Assembly (NCBI GenBank): GCA_027659245.1
Contig: JAQDPW010000017.1
Coordinates: forward strand, 1-44,874
DNA from: Streptococcaceae bacterium AM104-57
Lineage (GTDB): Bacteria > Bacillota > Bacilli > Lactobacillales > Streptococcaceae
Direction: 5' to 3'
DNA length: 44,874 nucleotides
The notes under the pieces were generated by a model that was given only the letters and a program-made list of their open reading frames with translations, was not told where the DNA came from and searched no databases. Position numbers and translations under genes: made by a program. Of this stretch, positions 1 to 7,678 are shown in pieces. Positions within the stretch are counted from its first letter, which is position 1, and the number at the start of each line of letters is the position of its first letter.

Positions 1-28
1 AAAATTTTTGCCTCTTTTCCCAATGCAT
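1..28 (-). CDS. 5' end of an unidentified minus-strand gene (partial)
   Basis: On the minus strand an ATG at 28-26 follows a GGAG ribosome binding site (38-41) with about 9 nt spacing. Only nine residues are visible, MHWEKRQKF, before the window edge. A second in-frame ATG at 37-35 directly abuts the GGAG and is a poor start. Nothing can be said about function from nine residues. The basic N-terminus would be compatible with a signal peptide, but that is a guess. The promoter and GC-rich leader listed separately belong to this gene. Confidence 0.45.
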
Positions 29-100
29 GATGTGCATCTCCTTTTTACTTTATTTGCAGGCGAGGGACCCAGTGAACCTTGCCCCCACTTGCCTTAGCTC
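29..100 (-). promoter_or_regulatory. GC-rich, possibly structured 5' leader of the truncated edge gene
   Basis: Between the predicted start of transcription (about 95) and the RBS at 38-41, the minus strand carries a dense GC-rich block inside otherwise AT-rich DNA. AGGC (minus strand, about 94-91) can pair with GCCT near 62-59. Inside it AGUG can pair with CACU, and a G-run in that loop can pair with the CCC beyond it, giving a compact pseudoknot-like fold just before the RBS. I tried to match it to preQ1, SMK, THF, ZTP, fluoride and T-box consensus sequences from memory and none fits. It is a candidate cis-regulatory RNA by position and composition only. Confidence 0.35.
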
Positions 101-101
101 C

Positions 102-130
102 ATTTTATCACAAAAAAATGTTTTTGGGAA
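102..130 (-). promoter_or_regulatory. Promoter of the truncated edge gene
   Basis: Minus-strand extended -10 TGaTAAAAT (TAAAAT at 107-102) with a weak -35 TTCCCA at 130-125 and a 17-nt spacer. The predicted start near 95 leaves a leader of about 65 nt before the ATG at 28. Confidence 0.45.
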
Positions 131-165
131 GAAAAACAAAACCTTGCATGTCAACTATAGAATCC

Positions 166-197
166 GTAGCGTACTATTCTAGATTCAATCTGCTATA
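166..197. repeat. Fragment of the MITE found complete at 14748-14855
   Basis: These 32 bases match the right end of the repeat at 14824-14855 at 30 of 32 positions, including the terminal CTATA. The left part of the element is missing here, so this is a decayed remnant between htpX and the edge gene. Confidence 0.6.
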
Positions 198-253
198 TAA
201 GATTTATAAATGTAGCAAATCGCAAAAATCCAGAGGAAAATCTCTGGATGTTT

Positions 254-1153
254 TTACATATGTTTCAAACGCTCAATTCGTTCTGAGATAGGCGGATGGG
301 TATAGAAGAGTTTTTGCAAACCACCTCGTTTTTGAGGATCGTTGATGTAAAGTGCACTGCTAGCATCATCTACATGACGGCTCATTGGCTGACTATTGTC
401 CAGCTTACGAAGGGCATTGATCATCCCTTGAGGATTACGAGTCAACTCTACACTTGAAGCATCTGCTAAAAATTCTCGTTGACGAGAGATGGCTAGTTGT
501 ACCAAGGTTGCTGCTAGGGGAGCCAAAACAATTGCTAGGAGAGAAACGACTAGCATAATAATTTCAAGTCCACCACTATCACGGTCATCACTTCTACGAC
601 CACGGCCTGCACCACCCCACCACATCATGCGTCCAGCCATACTTGATAAAAGTGTAATGGCACTGGTAAGGGCAACCGCGATAGTAGAAATCCGAATATC
701 ATAGTTACGAATGTGACTGACTTCATGGCCTATAACCGCTTCTAACTCTTCACGATTCATAACCGCTAAGAGTCCTGACGTTGCTGCGACCGCTGCATTT
801 TGAGGATTTGAACCTGTTGCAAAGGCATTTAAGCTGGCATCATCGATGATGAAGACACGTGGCATAGGAATTTGCGCCACCATAGCCATATCTTCAACAA
901 CATGATAAAGAGTTGGTGCGGTCTGCTCATTCACCTCACGCGCACCATTCATGCTCATGACTATCTCTGTTGATTGAAAAATCATGGACAAGGCATAGAT
1001 AAAGCCGATAATCAGAGCGATAACTAAGCCACCAAGACCAGATCGCATAAAGAGGTAACCAACTGCATATCCAACCAAAGCCAAAAGTAAAAAGAATACT
1101 AGTAGTAAAATCCAAGTTCTTCGCTTATTACTAGCGATTTGATCATACAACAT
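254..1153 (-). CDS. htpX: HtpX family membrane zinc metalloprotease
   Basis: HtpX is a membrane-bound M48 peptidase that takes part in quality control of membrane proteins. The sequence shows two N-terminal membrane segments (about residues 15-60), the zinc motif HEVSH near residue 143, and two further hydrophobic segments around 155-215. The reading frame is open back to a GTG at 1162, but the ATG at 1153 is preferred. It lies 1 nt after the lemA stop and gives 299 aa beginning [10 protein letters not shown], as in streptococcal HtpX. It is co-transcribed with lemA, a pairing common in streptococci. The usual catalytic and zinc-binding residues that can be checked are present. Confidence 0.93.
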   Translation of the reverse strand: MLYDQIASNKRRTWILLLVFFLLLALVGYAVGYLFMRSGLGGLVIALIIGFIYALSMIFQSTEIVMSMNGAREVNEQTAPTLYHVVEDMAMVAQIPMPRVFIIDDASLNAFATGSNPQNAAVAATSGLLAVMNREELEAVIGHEVSHIRNYDIRISTIAVALTSAITLLSSMAGRMMWWGGAGRGRRSDDRDSGGLEIIMLVVSLLAIVLAPLAATLVQLAISRQREFLADASSVELTRNPQGMINALRKLDNSQPMSRHVDDASSALYINDPQKRGGLQKLFYTHPPISERIERLKHM

Positions 1154-1154
1154 C

Positions 1155-1715
1155 CTAGTCACCTAAACCACTAAAATCGACTTTAGGTACTGCCTTTTCT
1201 TCTTCAGGAGTTTGAAGGAAGTCAGCCACTTTAAAACCAAAAAGTCCTGCAACTAGATTACTTGGGAAAGTCTCCAATTTAACATTATAGTTGCTAACAA
1301 CACTATTATAAAGTTGGCGGGAGTATGAGATTTTATTTTCAGTATTAGTTAGTTCCTCTTGCAATTTAACAAAGTTGGCACTAGCTTTCAAATCTGGATA
1401 GCTTTCTGCAACTGCAAAAATTCCTGAAACCTGGCGTGAAAGGGCATCACTAGCTCTCATAGCTTCTGCTGGTGAGGTTGCAGCGGCTACTTGATTGCGA
1501 AGCTCTGCAACTTTTTCAAGTGTTGAACCTTCATACTTTGCATATCCCTTCACGGTCTCAATCAAGTTTGGCAAGAGATCATTACGACGTTTCAACTGAA
1601 CATCAATTTGACTCCATGCCTCCTTAGTTTGCATACGATTTTTAACTAAACCGTTATAGCTAACAATCACAAAAATAACAACAAGAGCTAAAACTCCAAG
1701 AATAATCCAAGTCAT
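1155..1715 (-). CDS. lemA: LemA family protein
   Basis: 186-aa LemA-family protein with one N-terminal membrane segment (about residues 2-20) followed by a long alpha-helical soluble region, which carries the family signature around [20 protein letters not shown]. The biochemical role of LemA is not settled. It is often encoded beside HtpX, as here, which suggests a shared membrane-protein task. It is the first gene of the lemA-htpX operon, with an AAAGGA RBS upstream of the ATG at 1715. Confidence 0.9.
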   Translation of the reverse strand: MTWIILGVLALVVIFVIVSYNGLVKNRMQTKEAWSQIDVQLKRRNDLLPNLIETVKGYAKYEGSTLEKVAELRNQVAAATSPAEAMRASDALSRQVSGIFAVAESYPDLKASANFVKLQEELTNTENKISYSRQLYNSVVSNYNVKLETFPSNLVAGLFGFKVADFLQTPEEEKAVPKVDFSGLGD

Positions 1716-1748
1716 GATATAAGTCCTTTCTGCTTTTAGATTAGTACT

Positions 1749-1782
1749 AGTATATCAAATTTCCATCTTTTTGTGGTAAAAT
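1749..1782. promoter_or_regulatory. Back-to-back divergent extended -10 promoters for lemA and rsmG
   Basis: Minus strand: TGaTATACT with the -10 hexamer at 1754-1749, driving lemA-htpX. Plus strand: TGgTAAAAT with the -10 hexamer at 1777-1782, driving rsmG. Only 22 bp separate the two -10 hexamers, so their -35 regions overlap. Neither has a good -35, and both rely on the TGn extension. Confidence 0.6.
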
Positions 1783-1809
1783 AAGATGATACTAAAGAAG
1801 GAAACTACT

Positions 1810-2523
1810 ATGAAACCAGAAACATTTTACAACTTGCTAGCTGAACAAAATATTATTCTTTCTGACCAGCAAAAAGAACAATTTGAGCGTTATTTTGAAC
1901 TCTTGGTTGAATGGAATGAAAAAATCAACCTGACTGCTATTACAGAAAAAGAAGAAGTCTATCTCAAACACTTCTATGATTCCATCGCTCCTATTTTACA
2001 GGGATTGATTGAAAACCAGCCCATTAAACTCTTAGACATCGGTGCTGGAGCAGGATTTCCTAGCCTTCCCATGAAAATTCTCTATCCTCAGTTAGATGTG
2101 ACCATTATTGATTCTCTCAATAAACGAATCAACTTTCTGAATCTATTAGCCCAAGAACTAGGTTTAGAAAATGTTCACTTTTATCATGGACGTGCCGAAG
2201 ACTTTGCCCAAGATAAGAACTTCCGTGCTCAGTTTGATATCGTTACAGCTCGTGCAGTTGCCCGTATGCAGGTCTTGTCCGAGTTGACTATCCCCTACTT
2301 AAAAGTCGGTGGAACATTGCTTGCACTCAAGGCTAGCAATGCACCTGAGGAATTAACTGAAGCTAAAAATGCCCTCAATCTTCTCTTTAGTAAGGTTGAA
2401 GAAAACCTCAGTTACACTCTTCCTAACGGAGACCCTCGCTACATTACTATTGTTGAGAAGAAAAAGGAAACTCCAAATAAATACCCAAGAAAAGCAGGCA
2501 TGCCTAACAAACGTCCGCTTTAA
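1810..2523 (+). CDS. rsmG: 16S rRNA (guanine-527-N7)-methyltransferase RsmG
   Basis: RsmG (GidB) methylates N7 of G527 in 16S rRNA using SAM, and loss of it gives low-level streptomycin resistance in many bacteria. The protein has the Rossmann SAM-binding motif [17 protein letters not shown] (about residues 69-85) and the later VTARAVA motif. The ATG at 1786 lies too close to the -10 (1777-1782) to be on the transcript. The ATG at 1810 has an AAGGAAA RBS and gives 237 aa starting [10 protein letters not shown], the expected family length. The C-terminus is basic, as is usual. Confidence 0.95.
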   Translation: MKPETFYNLLAEQNIILSDQQKEQFERYFELLVEWNEKINLTAITEKEEVYLKHFYDSIAPILQGLIENQPIKLLDIGAGAGFPSLPMKILYPQLDVTIIDSLNKRINFLNLLAQELGLENVHFYHGRAEDFAQDKNFRAQFDIVTARAVARMQVLSELTIPYLKVGGTLLALKASNAPEELTEAKNALNLLFSKVEENLSYTLPNGDPRYITIVEKKKETPNKYPRKAGMPNKRPL

Positions 2524-2542
2524 AACATTTTTAAAAAAGTTG

Positions 2543-2571
2543 TTTACAAAATAATTTTTTTCTGCTATACT
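2543..2571 (+). promoter_or_regulatory. Promoter of the uracil permease transcript
   Basis: -35 TTTACA (2543-2548), 17-nt spacer, extended -10 TGcTATACT (hexamer 2566-2571). Transcription would begin near 2578 and read through the PyrR-type leader. Confidence 0.75.
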
Positions 2572-2579
2572 ATCACAAG

Positions 2580-2720
2580 CAAAGGTTTTTAATGTCATCC
2601 CGTGAGGTGACGAAGACGCAGAAATATATAAAACTCTTTAAAACTTGATGAAGAAAGCTTGTTTTAGAGAGGTCTTACTCTGGGAGCCTATTGCTATAAA
2701 ATAATGGGCTCTTTTTTAAT
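2580..2720 (+). promoter_or_regulatory. PyrR-type attenuator leader
   Basis: The leader contains a short hairpin, GTCA/TGAC at 2594-2611, whose loop reads TCCCGTGAGG. This resembles the PyrR-binding anti-antiterminator loop. It is followed by a terminator stem (2684-2692 with 2703-2711, one U-G pair) and a T-run at 2712-2717. In pyr attenuators of Gram-positive bacteria, UMP-loaded PyrR stabilises the first hairpin and so favours termination. The terminator ends just before the gene's RBS, so uracil uptake should fall when pyrimidines are plentiful. Confidence 0.7.
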
Positions 2721-2739
2721 GCCCAAAAGTGAGGTTAAT

Positions 2740-4023
2740 ATGAAACAGGAATCAACTGTTGATTTGTTATTAGACGTTGACCAACGTCCTTCAGCTGGAA
2801 AGGGAATTCTTCTTAGCTTCCAGCACGTATTTGCCATGTTTGGTGCAACCATCTTGGTACCTTTGATCTTGGGAATGCCTGTATCGGTTGCCCTTTTTGC
2901 ATCAGGTGTAGGAACACTCATTTACATGATCTCTACTGGCTTTAAAGTTCCAGTTTATCTGGGTTCTTCTTTTGCCTTTATCACAGCTATGTCACTTGCC
3001 ATGAAAGAAATGGGTGGCGATGTATCTGCTGCTCAGACAGGGGTTATCCTGACTGGTTTTGTTTATGTCCTTGTTGCTGCAAGTGTTCGCTTTGCAGGTA
3101 CAAAATGGATCGACAAACTCTTACCTCCAATCATTATCGGTCCTATGATCATCGTTATCGGTCTTGGACTTGCAGGTTCAGCTGTTACCAACGCTGGTCT
3201 TGTAGCTGACGGAAACTGGAAAAACGCTCTTGTAGCCGTTGTTACTTTCTTGATTGCTGCCTTTATCAATACAAAAGGAAAAGGCTTCCTACGAATCATC
3301 CCATTCCTTTTTGCCATTATCGGTGGTTACCTCTTTGCCCTAGCTCTCGGCTTAGTTGATTTCACTCCTGTTCTTGAAGCTAACTGGTTTGAAATCCCTG
3401 GTTTCTACCTACCATTCAATACAGGTGGTGCATTCAAACAATACGATCTATACTTCGGTCCTGAAACAATTGCCATCTTACCAATCGCAATCGTAACGAT
3501 TTCTGAACATATCGGAGACCATACCGTTTTAGGTCAAATCTGTGGACGCCAATTCTTGAAAGAACCTGGTCTACACCGTACTCTTCTTGGTGATGGTATC
3601 GCAACTTCAGTTTCTGCCTTCCTCGGTGGACCAGCAAATACAACTTACGGTGAAAATACAGGGGTTATCGGTATGACTCGTATCGCTTCTGTCTCAGTTA
3701 TCCGTAACGCTGCCTTTATCGCAATTGCCCTCAGCTTCCTTGGTAAATTTACTGCTTTGATTTCAACAATTCCAAACGCTGTACTTGGTGGTATGTCAAT
3801 CCTTCTTTACGGAGTTATCGCCAGCAACGGTTTGAAAGTCTTGATTAAAGAACGTGTTGATTTCGGTCAAATGCGTAACCTTATCATCGCAAGTGCCATG
3901 TTGGTACTTGGACTTGGTGGCGCAATCCTTAAACTCGGTCCAGTGACACTTTCAGGAACTGCTCTTTCAGCTATGACAGGTATCCTCTTAAACCTAATCT
4001 TGCCATACGAAAACAAAGACTAA
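2740..4023 (+). CDS. pyrP: Uracil permease (NCS2 nucleobase:cation symporter)
   Basis: 427-aa membrane protein of the NCS2 family (UraA/PyrP type) with about 12-14 hydrophobic segments. The conserved stretch with ISEHIGDHTVLGQICGR near residue 250-265 carries the acidic and histidine residues typical of uracil transporters, and NTTYGENTGVIGMT near 305 is the second family signature. The frame is open from an ATG at 2704, but that codon lies inside the terminator stem. The ATG at 2740 has a GAGG RBS 7 nt upstream and is the better start. The PyrR-type leader supports uracil rather than xanthine as the substrate. Confidence 0.92.
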   Translation: MKQESTVDLLLDVDQRPSAGKGILLSFQHVFAMFGATILVPLILGMPVSVALFASGVGTLIYMISTGFKVPVYLGSSFAFITAMSLAMKEMGGDVSAAQTGVILTGFVYVLVAASVRFAGTKWIDKLLPPIIIGPMIIVIGLGLAGSAVTNAGLVADGNWKNALVAVVTFLIAAFINTKGKGFLRIIPFLFAIIGGYLFALALGLVDFTPVLEANWFEIPGFYLPFNTGGAFKQYDLYFGPETIAILPIAIVTISEHIGDHTVLGQICGRQFLKEPGLHRTLLGDGIATSVSAFLGGPANTTYGENTGVIGMTRIASVSVIRNAAFIAIALSFLGKFTALISTIPNAVLGGMSILLYGVIASNGLKVLIKERVDFGQMRNLIIASAMLVLGLGGAILKLGPVTLSGTALSAMTGILLNLILPYENKD

Positions 4024-4041
4024 TCCATATAGAATCAACAA

Positions 4042-4072
4042 GAGGTCGGGACCGAAATCCCGACCTCGTTTT
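4042..4072 (+). terminator. Rho-independent terminator of pyrP
   Basis: A perfect 10-bp stem (GAGGTCGGGA at 4042-4051 with TCCCGACCTC at 4058-4067) is followed by GTTTTT. Confidence 0.85.
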
Positions 4073-4132
4073 TATGAACAAGAAGACTTTGATACAGTGA
4101 CTCATTTGACTGTTGTCAAAAAGTTTGATTTT

Positions 4133-4809
4133 TTAATTTCCCCAAGCAATCAAGAGATACAAGAGACTTGAACCAAACATATCTGCTAGAGCATGCATGA
4201 GAAAAAATGGCAGTAAATTCTTGACTACATACTTGTACAAGAAATAATAAAAGAGACCATAAACAAGCCCAATCACCAAGGCCCAGAGTAAGCCTTGATA
4301 GGTATGGAAAGAAATCCGTATAATTACCGAATAGACTAGAGCCAACCACTTGTGCTCTTCTTTTACTGAAGTCAACAAGCCCAAGAAGAAAAATTCTTCA
4401 TAAAAACCATTTAGTAAAGCATAGCAAATCGCCATCGGCGTTAAAGCCATGAATTTTCGAATGATTTCCATAGGGTCTATAAAAGGAATTAGTTGAGGAT
4501 TGAAATAATTATACTCACCACTAAGGGTTGTAATGATATCACCGAATATCCCAACTACAGCAAAGATAAGGGGAACCCAAATTAAAACAGACCAGCTCCA
4601 GCGTATAGGTCTTGTTTAAAATCATAATTTCGAATCAAGAGATAAAGGAAAGTAATCCCTAACATCATTAATTGAAAAGTAAAATTACTAGAATAAGCTG
4701 CCCTATCACTAGCTACATTTGTCCTAGTTTCAGCAAAGTTAGTAAGAGTTGAAGGTGATAAACTTGCCATAAATTGTTGGGTAGAACGAATGATAAACTC
4801 TCCAAACAT
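4133..4809 (-). pseudogene. CPBP family intramembrane protease, broken by a frameshift
   Basis: Two minus-strand frames add up to one protein of about 225 aa. The N-terminal part (4809 to about 4615) runs from MFGEFIIRSTQQ to NYDFK and then goes out of frame. The second part continues as RPIRWSWSVLIWVP and carries on through MEIIRKF to the stop at 4133. A single missing base in the TTT run at 4615-4617 (AAA on the coding strand) restores one frame. The C-terminal half keeps CPBP (Abi/CAAX protease-like) motifs: YEEFFFLG (the usual EExxxR pattern with Leu for Arg), SFHTYQG, and HALAD. It is the last gene of the cppA cluster. Confidence 0.75.
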
Positions 4810-4812
4810 TAA

Positions 4813-4836
4813 AACAGTCCTTGTAAAAAGACTGTT
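4813..4836 (-). terminator. Hairpin between the EamA gene and the CPBP pseudogene
   Basis: AACAGTC and GACTGTT form a 7-bp stem, followed on the minus strand by TTTAATG. The stem ends right at the CPBP start and includes its AAGGA RBS, so it could either attenuate transcription or hide the RBS. Confidence 0.4.
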
Positions 4837-4844
4837 CTAGTAAA

Positions 4845-5756
4845 TTACACTGAGTGGTGTTTCTTTTCTAGCATTAAATCCTTTAATGAAATAATGGTTA
4901 CAGCTAATAAAATCATAGCCATTCCAAGAAAGTCAATCGGATAGAAAATATCTCCCATAATCATGAAGGCAAAAAATACTGCCGAGATAGGCTCAATCGA
5001 AGCCAAAAGGCTAGACTTGACTGGTCCTATCATACTAACTCCCTTGAGGAAGGATGTATAGGCAAAGACCGTTCCAATCAGAATTATGCCGGCAAAAGCT
5101 AGAATGGTATCAAAAGCTAAGGGGACACTAGCACCGATAATCCCCGTAAAAGGTACTGCTAGTATACCTGAGATAGTCATTCCAACACCAATAACCAACA
5201 TGCTCCCCCATTTTTGAATCAATTTTATAGGTAAAATGATATAAAGAGCATAGGTTAGGGCCGAGAACAAGCCCCAGAAGAGACCAGCTGGAGTCATCGA
5301 GAGTTGATCAAATTGTCCATGAGTGGCAATCAAGAAGGTTCCACCTATAGCCAAAATCATGGAAATGATTTCAGCAACCGTAGGAGCAACCTTATCCTTG
5401 ATACAAGTGTAAGCAAGAATTCCAACTGGACAGACATACTGAAGTACCGTCGCTGTACCAGCATTTGTCTCCTGAATGGCTGATAGATAGGCCAACTGAT
5501 TCAGAAAAAGACCAAATAAAGAAAATAGCAAGAGAGAAAACAGGCTTGATTTATCCTTCAGAAAGGCCATAAGTTTATCCCTTGATTTAGTATAGGCCAA
5601 AAGAACCAAGAGTAATCCAGCGATTATCAAACGGATATTGGTCAGAACGAGAGATGAAATCCCGTGAACCATCAAGTACTGACCACTGGTGCCAGACAAG
5701 CCCCAGGCAATACCTGCAATCACTGTAAAAAGGGTTCCTTTTAAAGCTTTTGACAT
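4845..5756 (-). CDS. EamA/DMT family transporter
   Basis: 303-aa polytopic membrane protein with about ten hydrophobic segments arranged as two EamA repeats, starting at MSKALKGTLFTVIAGIAWGL and at the segment beginning near residue 150. Members of the drug/metabolite transporter superfamily move amino acids, metabolites or drugs, and the substrate cannot be read from the sequence. The start has a strong GGGGGG-type RBS and lies 9 nt after the stop of the serine hydrolase gene, so the two are almost certainly co-transcribed. The C-terminus ends in a short basic, histidine-containing tail. Confidence 0.88.
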   Translation of the reverse strand: MSKALKGTLFTVIAGIAWGLSGTSGQYLMVHGISSLVLTNIRLIIAGLLLVLLAYTKSRDKLMAFLKDKSSLFSLLLFSLFGLFLNQLAYLSAIQETNAGTATVLQYVCPVGILAYTCIKDKVAPTVAEIISMILAIGGTFLIATHGQFDQLSMTPAGLFWGLFSALTYALYIILPIKLIQKWGSMLVIGVGMTISGILAVPFTGIIGASVPLAFDTILAFAGIILIGTVFAYTSFLKGVSMIGPVKSSLLASIEPISAVFFAFMIMGDIFYPIDFLGMAMILLAVTIISLKDLMLEKKHHSV

Positions 5757-5765
5757 ACTTCCCCC

Positions 5766-6698
5766 CTAGTCTCTATCTCGAATCAAGTCCATGACCTGAT
5801 TACGATCTAATATCCACTGAGCACGCTCATCTTTTTCATAGGTTCGGTTAGATAAAAAGATTGCCGCCTCTTGCTTCTTACGATTCCACATGATAAAGGT
5901 CCCAGTATAGCCTGTATGGTCCAGCCAGTCACCTTCTAGGTTCCAAGCAAGCGAACGCTCTTTATCATCTAAATCCGAAAAATTCTGACTTAAGTCTGCA
6001 GCAAAATCATCCTGCAAATAATGCTCCAGAAAGATTTTTAAATCGTTTACAGTTGAAAATAAGCCTGCACTACCAGCGTGTTTCCCAAGCAAACGAGCTT
6101 TGGGATCATGGACCACTCCTGCTTTCTGTCCACGAACCGTTGGAACAGCACTGCTAACTGGACCAAACTGTGTTTCTTTCATCTTCCACGGATCCAAAAC
6201 TTGCTCCTGTAAAATCTGGTCTAAATCTTTCTTGAAGTAACTTTCCAAGAGAAAACCCAGCAAGAGAAAGTGCACATCCGAGTAAAGAAAGGCTCTCTTC
6301 TCACGTCGATTCAAATGAAACATGGCTTCTCTTAGCTGGTCGGCTGAAAGCTGATCCCTATTTGGGATAAAAGGATCCAAATCCGTGGCATGCGTTAGGA
6401 GTTGTCGAAGGGTGATGTCTGGGTAATCTACCTCTGGAAGATAGTCTCTTATGGAGTTATCTAGCTCAATCTTACCTTCCTTCCACAAGAAGATTAAGAC
6501 AGTTCCTACTCCAACAACCTTACTCACACTGGCCAAATCATAGACCAAACCCTTACGAGTCAGCTCGCCAATTTCTGGATTTGCTTCTCCTAGATACCAA
6601 TCAGACCAAGCGCCATCCTGATAATATGCAAAAGAGGCACCAGGATAAATCCCTGCCTCAATTTGTTGCTTTATTTTTTGAATGATTTCTTGTTTCAT
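5766..6698 (-). CDS. Beta-lactamase-fold serine hydrolase (class C-like)
   Basis: 310-aa protein of the beta-lactamase/penicillin-binding-protein-like serine hydrolase family. The SxxK motif is visible as SVSK (about residues 57-60), the YxN-type motif as YSD (about 144-146) and the KTG-equivalent as HTG (about 267-269). No signal peptide is visible, so the enzyme is probably cytoplasmic. Related enzymes include esterases and D-aminopeptidases, and the substrate is unknown. Its start overlaps the cppA stop by 4 nt (ATGA), which indicates translational coupling. Confidence 0.85.
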   Translation of the reverse strand: MKQEIIQKIKQQIEAGIYPGASFAYYQDGAWSDWYLGEANPEIGELTRKGLVYDLASVSKVVGVGTVLIFLWKEGKIELDNSIRDYLPEVDYPDITLRQLLTHATDLDPFIPNRDQLSADQLREAMFHLNRREKRAFLYSDVHFLLLGFLLESYFKKDLDQILQEQVLDPWKMKETQFGPVSSAVPTVRGQKAGVVHDPKARLLGKHAGSAGLFSTVNDLKIFLEHYLQDDFAADLSQNFSDLDDKERSLAWNLEGDWLDHTGYTGTFIMWNRKKQEAAIFLSNRTYEKDERAQWILDRNQVMDLIRDRD

Positions 6699-7420
6699 AC
6701 TTCTTCAAACCACAATTCGATGTTGTTGGCATCCTTACTTAGGAAAAACTTCTCAGATTTTGGAATAAAGTAACCAGATTCTTCGAAACGCTGACGCAAT
6801 ACAGGCAAATCCAAATTCTCTACTTGAAATTTCAACATGGACAAGTCCCAAGTTACATTATTTTCAACCAGCAAATCGCTCCCTTGAGCTTGATTAAAAG
6901 CTAGTCGGTTTTCGATTTCTTCTTTTTCAAGCAGACTAGCTGTCTTTTCAGGCAAGTTAATTTCCACTGAGACTTCAAATGCTGTCAAATATCGTATCTT
7001 GTCATCTTTTGAAAAAGTGACTTCTTCTTCAACCTTTTCCAAATCTCTAATATCATCTTCCGCATGAACAAGGACACAATCGCCTTCTGGAGAAAGAAGC
7101 TCAAAAGCATATCCCTTGTTTCCTTTGTAGAGGCGAGGATGTTTTTCCATTCTAGCTAGTAAGGCTTCAATTTCAGATGCATTTTCTACCTTTACAAGTA
7201 GTCTAGCTAATTTTTTACTCCCTTCAACCTTACGGTTTCTCATACTTGGTGATTCTTCTAAAACTAACTTTTCAATACCTGATTGGTCTCCTAGGGATAA
7301 GAAGGCTGACTCTTCAAGCAAGGGTTTCATCCCCAAAGTCTCAATATAAAATGATTCATTTAAATTTCTATTATTTACCTTTAGCGTCGGGATCATACGC
7401 TTTATTTGATTTACAATCAT
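6695..7420 (-). CDS. cppA: CppA protein (VOC/glyoxalase-like)
   Basis: 241-aa homologue of streptococcal CppA, named for a reported complement C3-degrading activity in pneumococcus. The fold is glyoxalase/VOC-like in its N-terminal part (about residues 1-125), followed by a C-terminal CppA domain. No signal peptide is visible, so a direct extracellular role is not obvious from sequence. The frame is open to a TTG at 7435, but the GGAGG RBS lies inside that extension and serves the ATG at 7420 (MIVNQIKRMIP). It is the first gene of the cppA-hydrolase-EamA-CPBP cluster. Confidence 0.85.
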   Translation of the reverse strand: MIVNQIKRMIPTLKVNNRNLNESFYIETLGMKPLLEESAFLSLGDQSGIEKLVLEESPSMRNRKVEGSKKLARLLVKVENASEIEALLARMEKHPRLYKGNKGYAFELLSPEGDCVLVHAEDDIRDLEKVEEEVTFSKDDKIRYLTAFEVSVEINLPEKTASLLEKEEIENRLAFNQAQGSDLLVENNVTWDLSMLKFQVENLDLPVLRQRFEESGYFIPKSEKFFLSKDANNIELWFEEV

Positions 7421-7517
7421 AAATTCCTCCAACACTTTTTATTTTAAAGGATTTTATCTTTTTTTACAAGTTATTCAATAAAAAACTTTAACTATATTAA
7501 CTCCTTAAATAAATCAA

Positions 7518-7648
7518 GAGGCTGGGCAAAAAGTCTTTAAAATCATAAAAACGCATAGTATCAGGTATTGAACAACCTTGATACTATGCGTTTTATTGTA
7601 GGAAGATTTACTTCATTTGCTCCTGAAATTGAGTTTTTGCCCAACCTC
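7518..7648. repeat. 131-bp MITE-like inverted repeat, copy 1
   Basis: The ends are inverted: GAGGCTGGGCAAAAAGTC at 7518-7535, and the complement of the 7631-7648 end reads GAGGTTGGGCAAAAACTC, 16 of 18 identical. The centre holds a long hairpin whose arms spell AACGCATAGTATCA and its complement (about 7547-7594). A second copy of all but the right end lies at 44647-44754. It fills most of the cppA-EEP gap and may also act as a terminator in both directions. Confidence 0.75.
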
Positions 7649-7678
7649 GACTGGTTTGTTTTTACTAAAATACCTTAT

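Noticed and set aside
166..197. Promoter for htpX-side transcripts
   Set aside because: The TATA-like sequence is the end of a MITE fragment and points to no nearby start codon.
1786..1809. Upstream ATG as the rsmG start
   Set aside because: It lies 3 nt after the -10 hexamer and so should not be on the mRNA. The ATG at 1810 has a good RBS.
2704..2739. Upstream ATG as the uracil permease start
   Set aside because: It is inside the attenuator's terminator stem and has no RBS, while 2740 has GAGG at the right distance.
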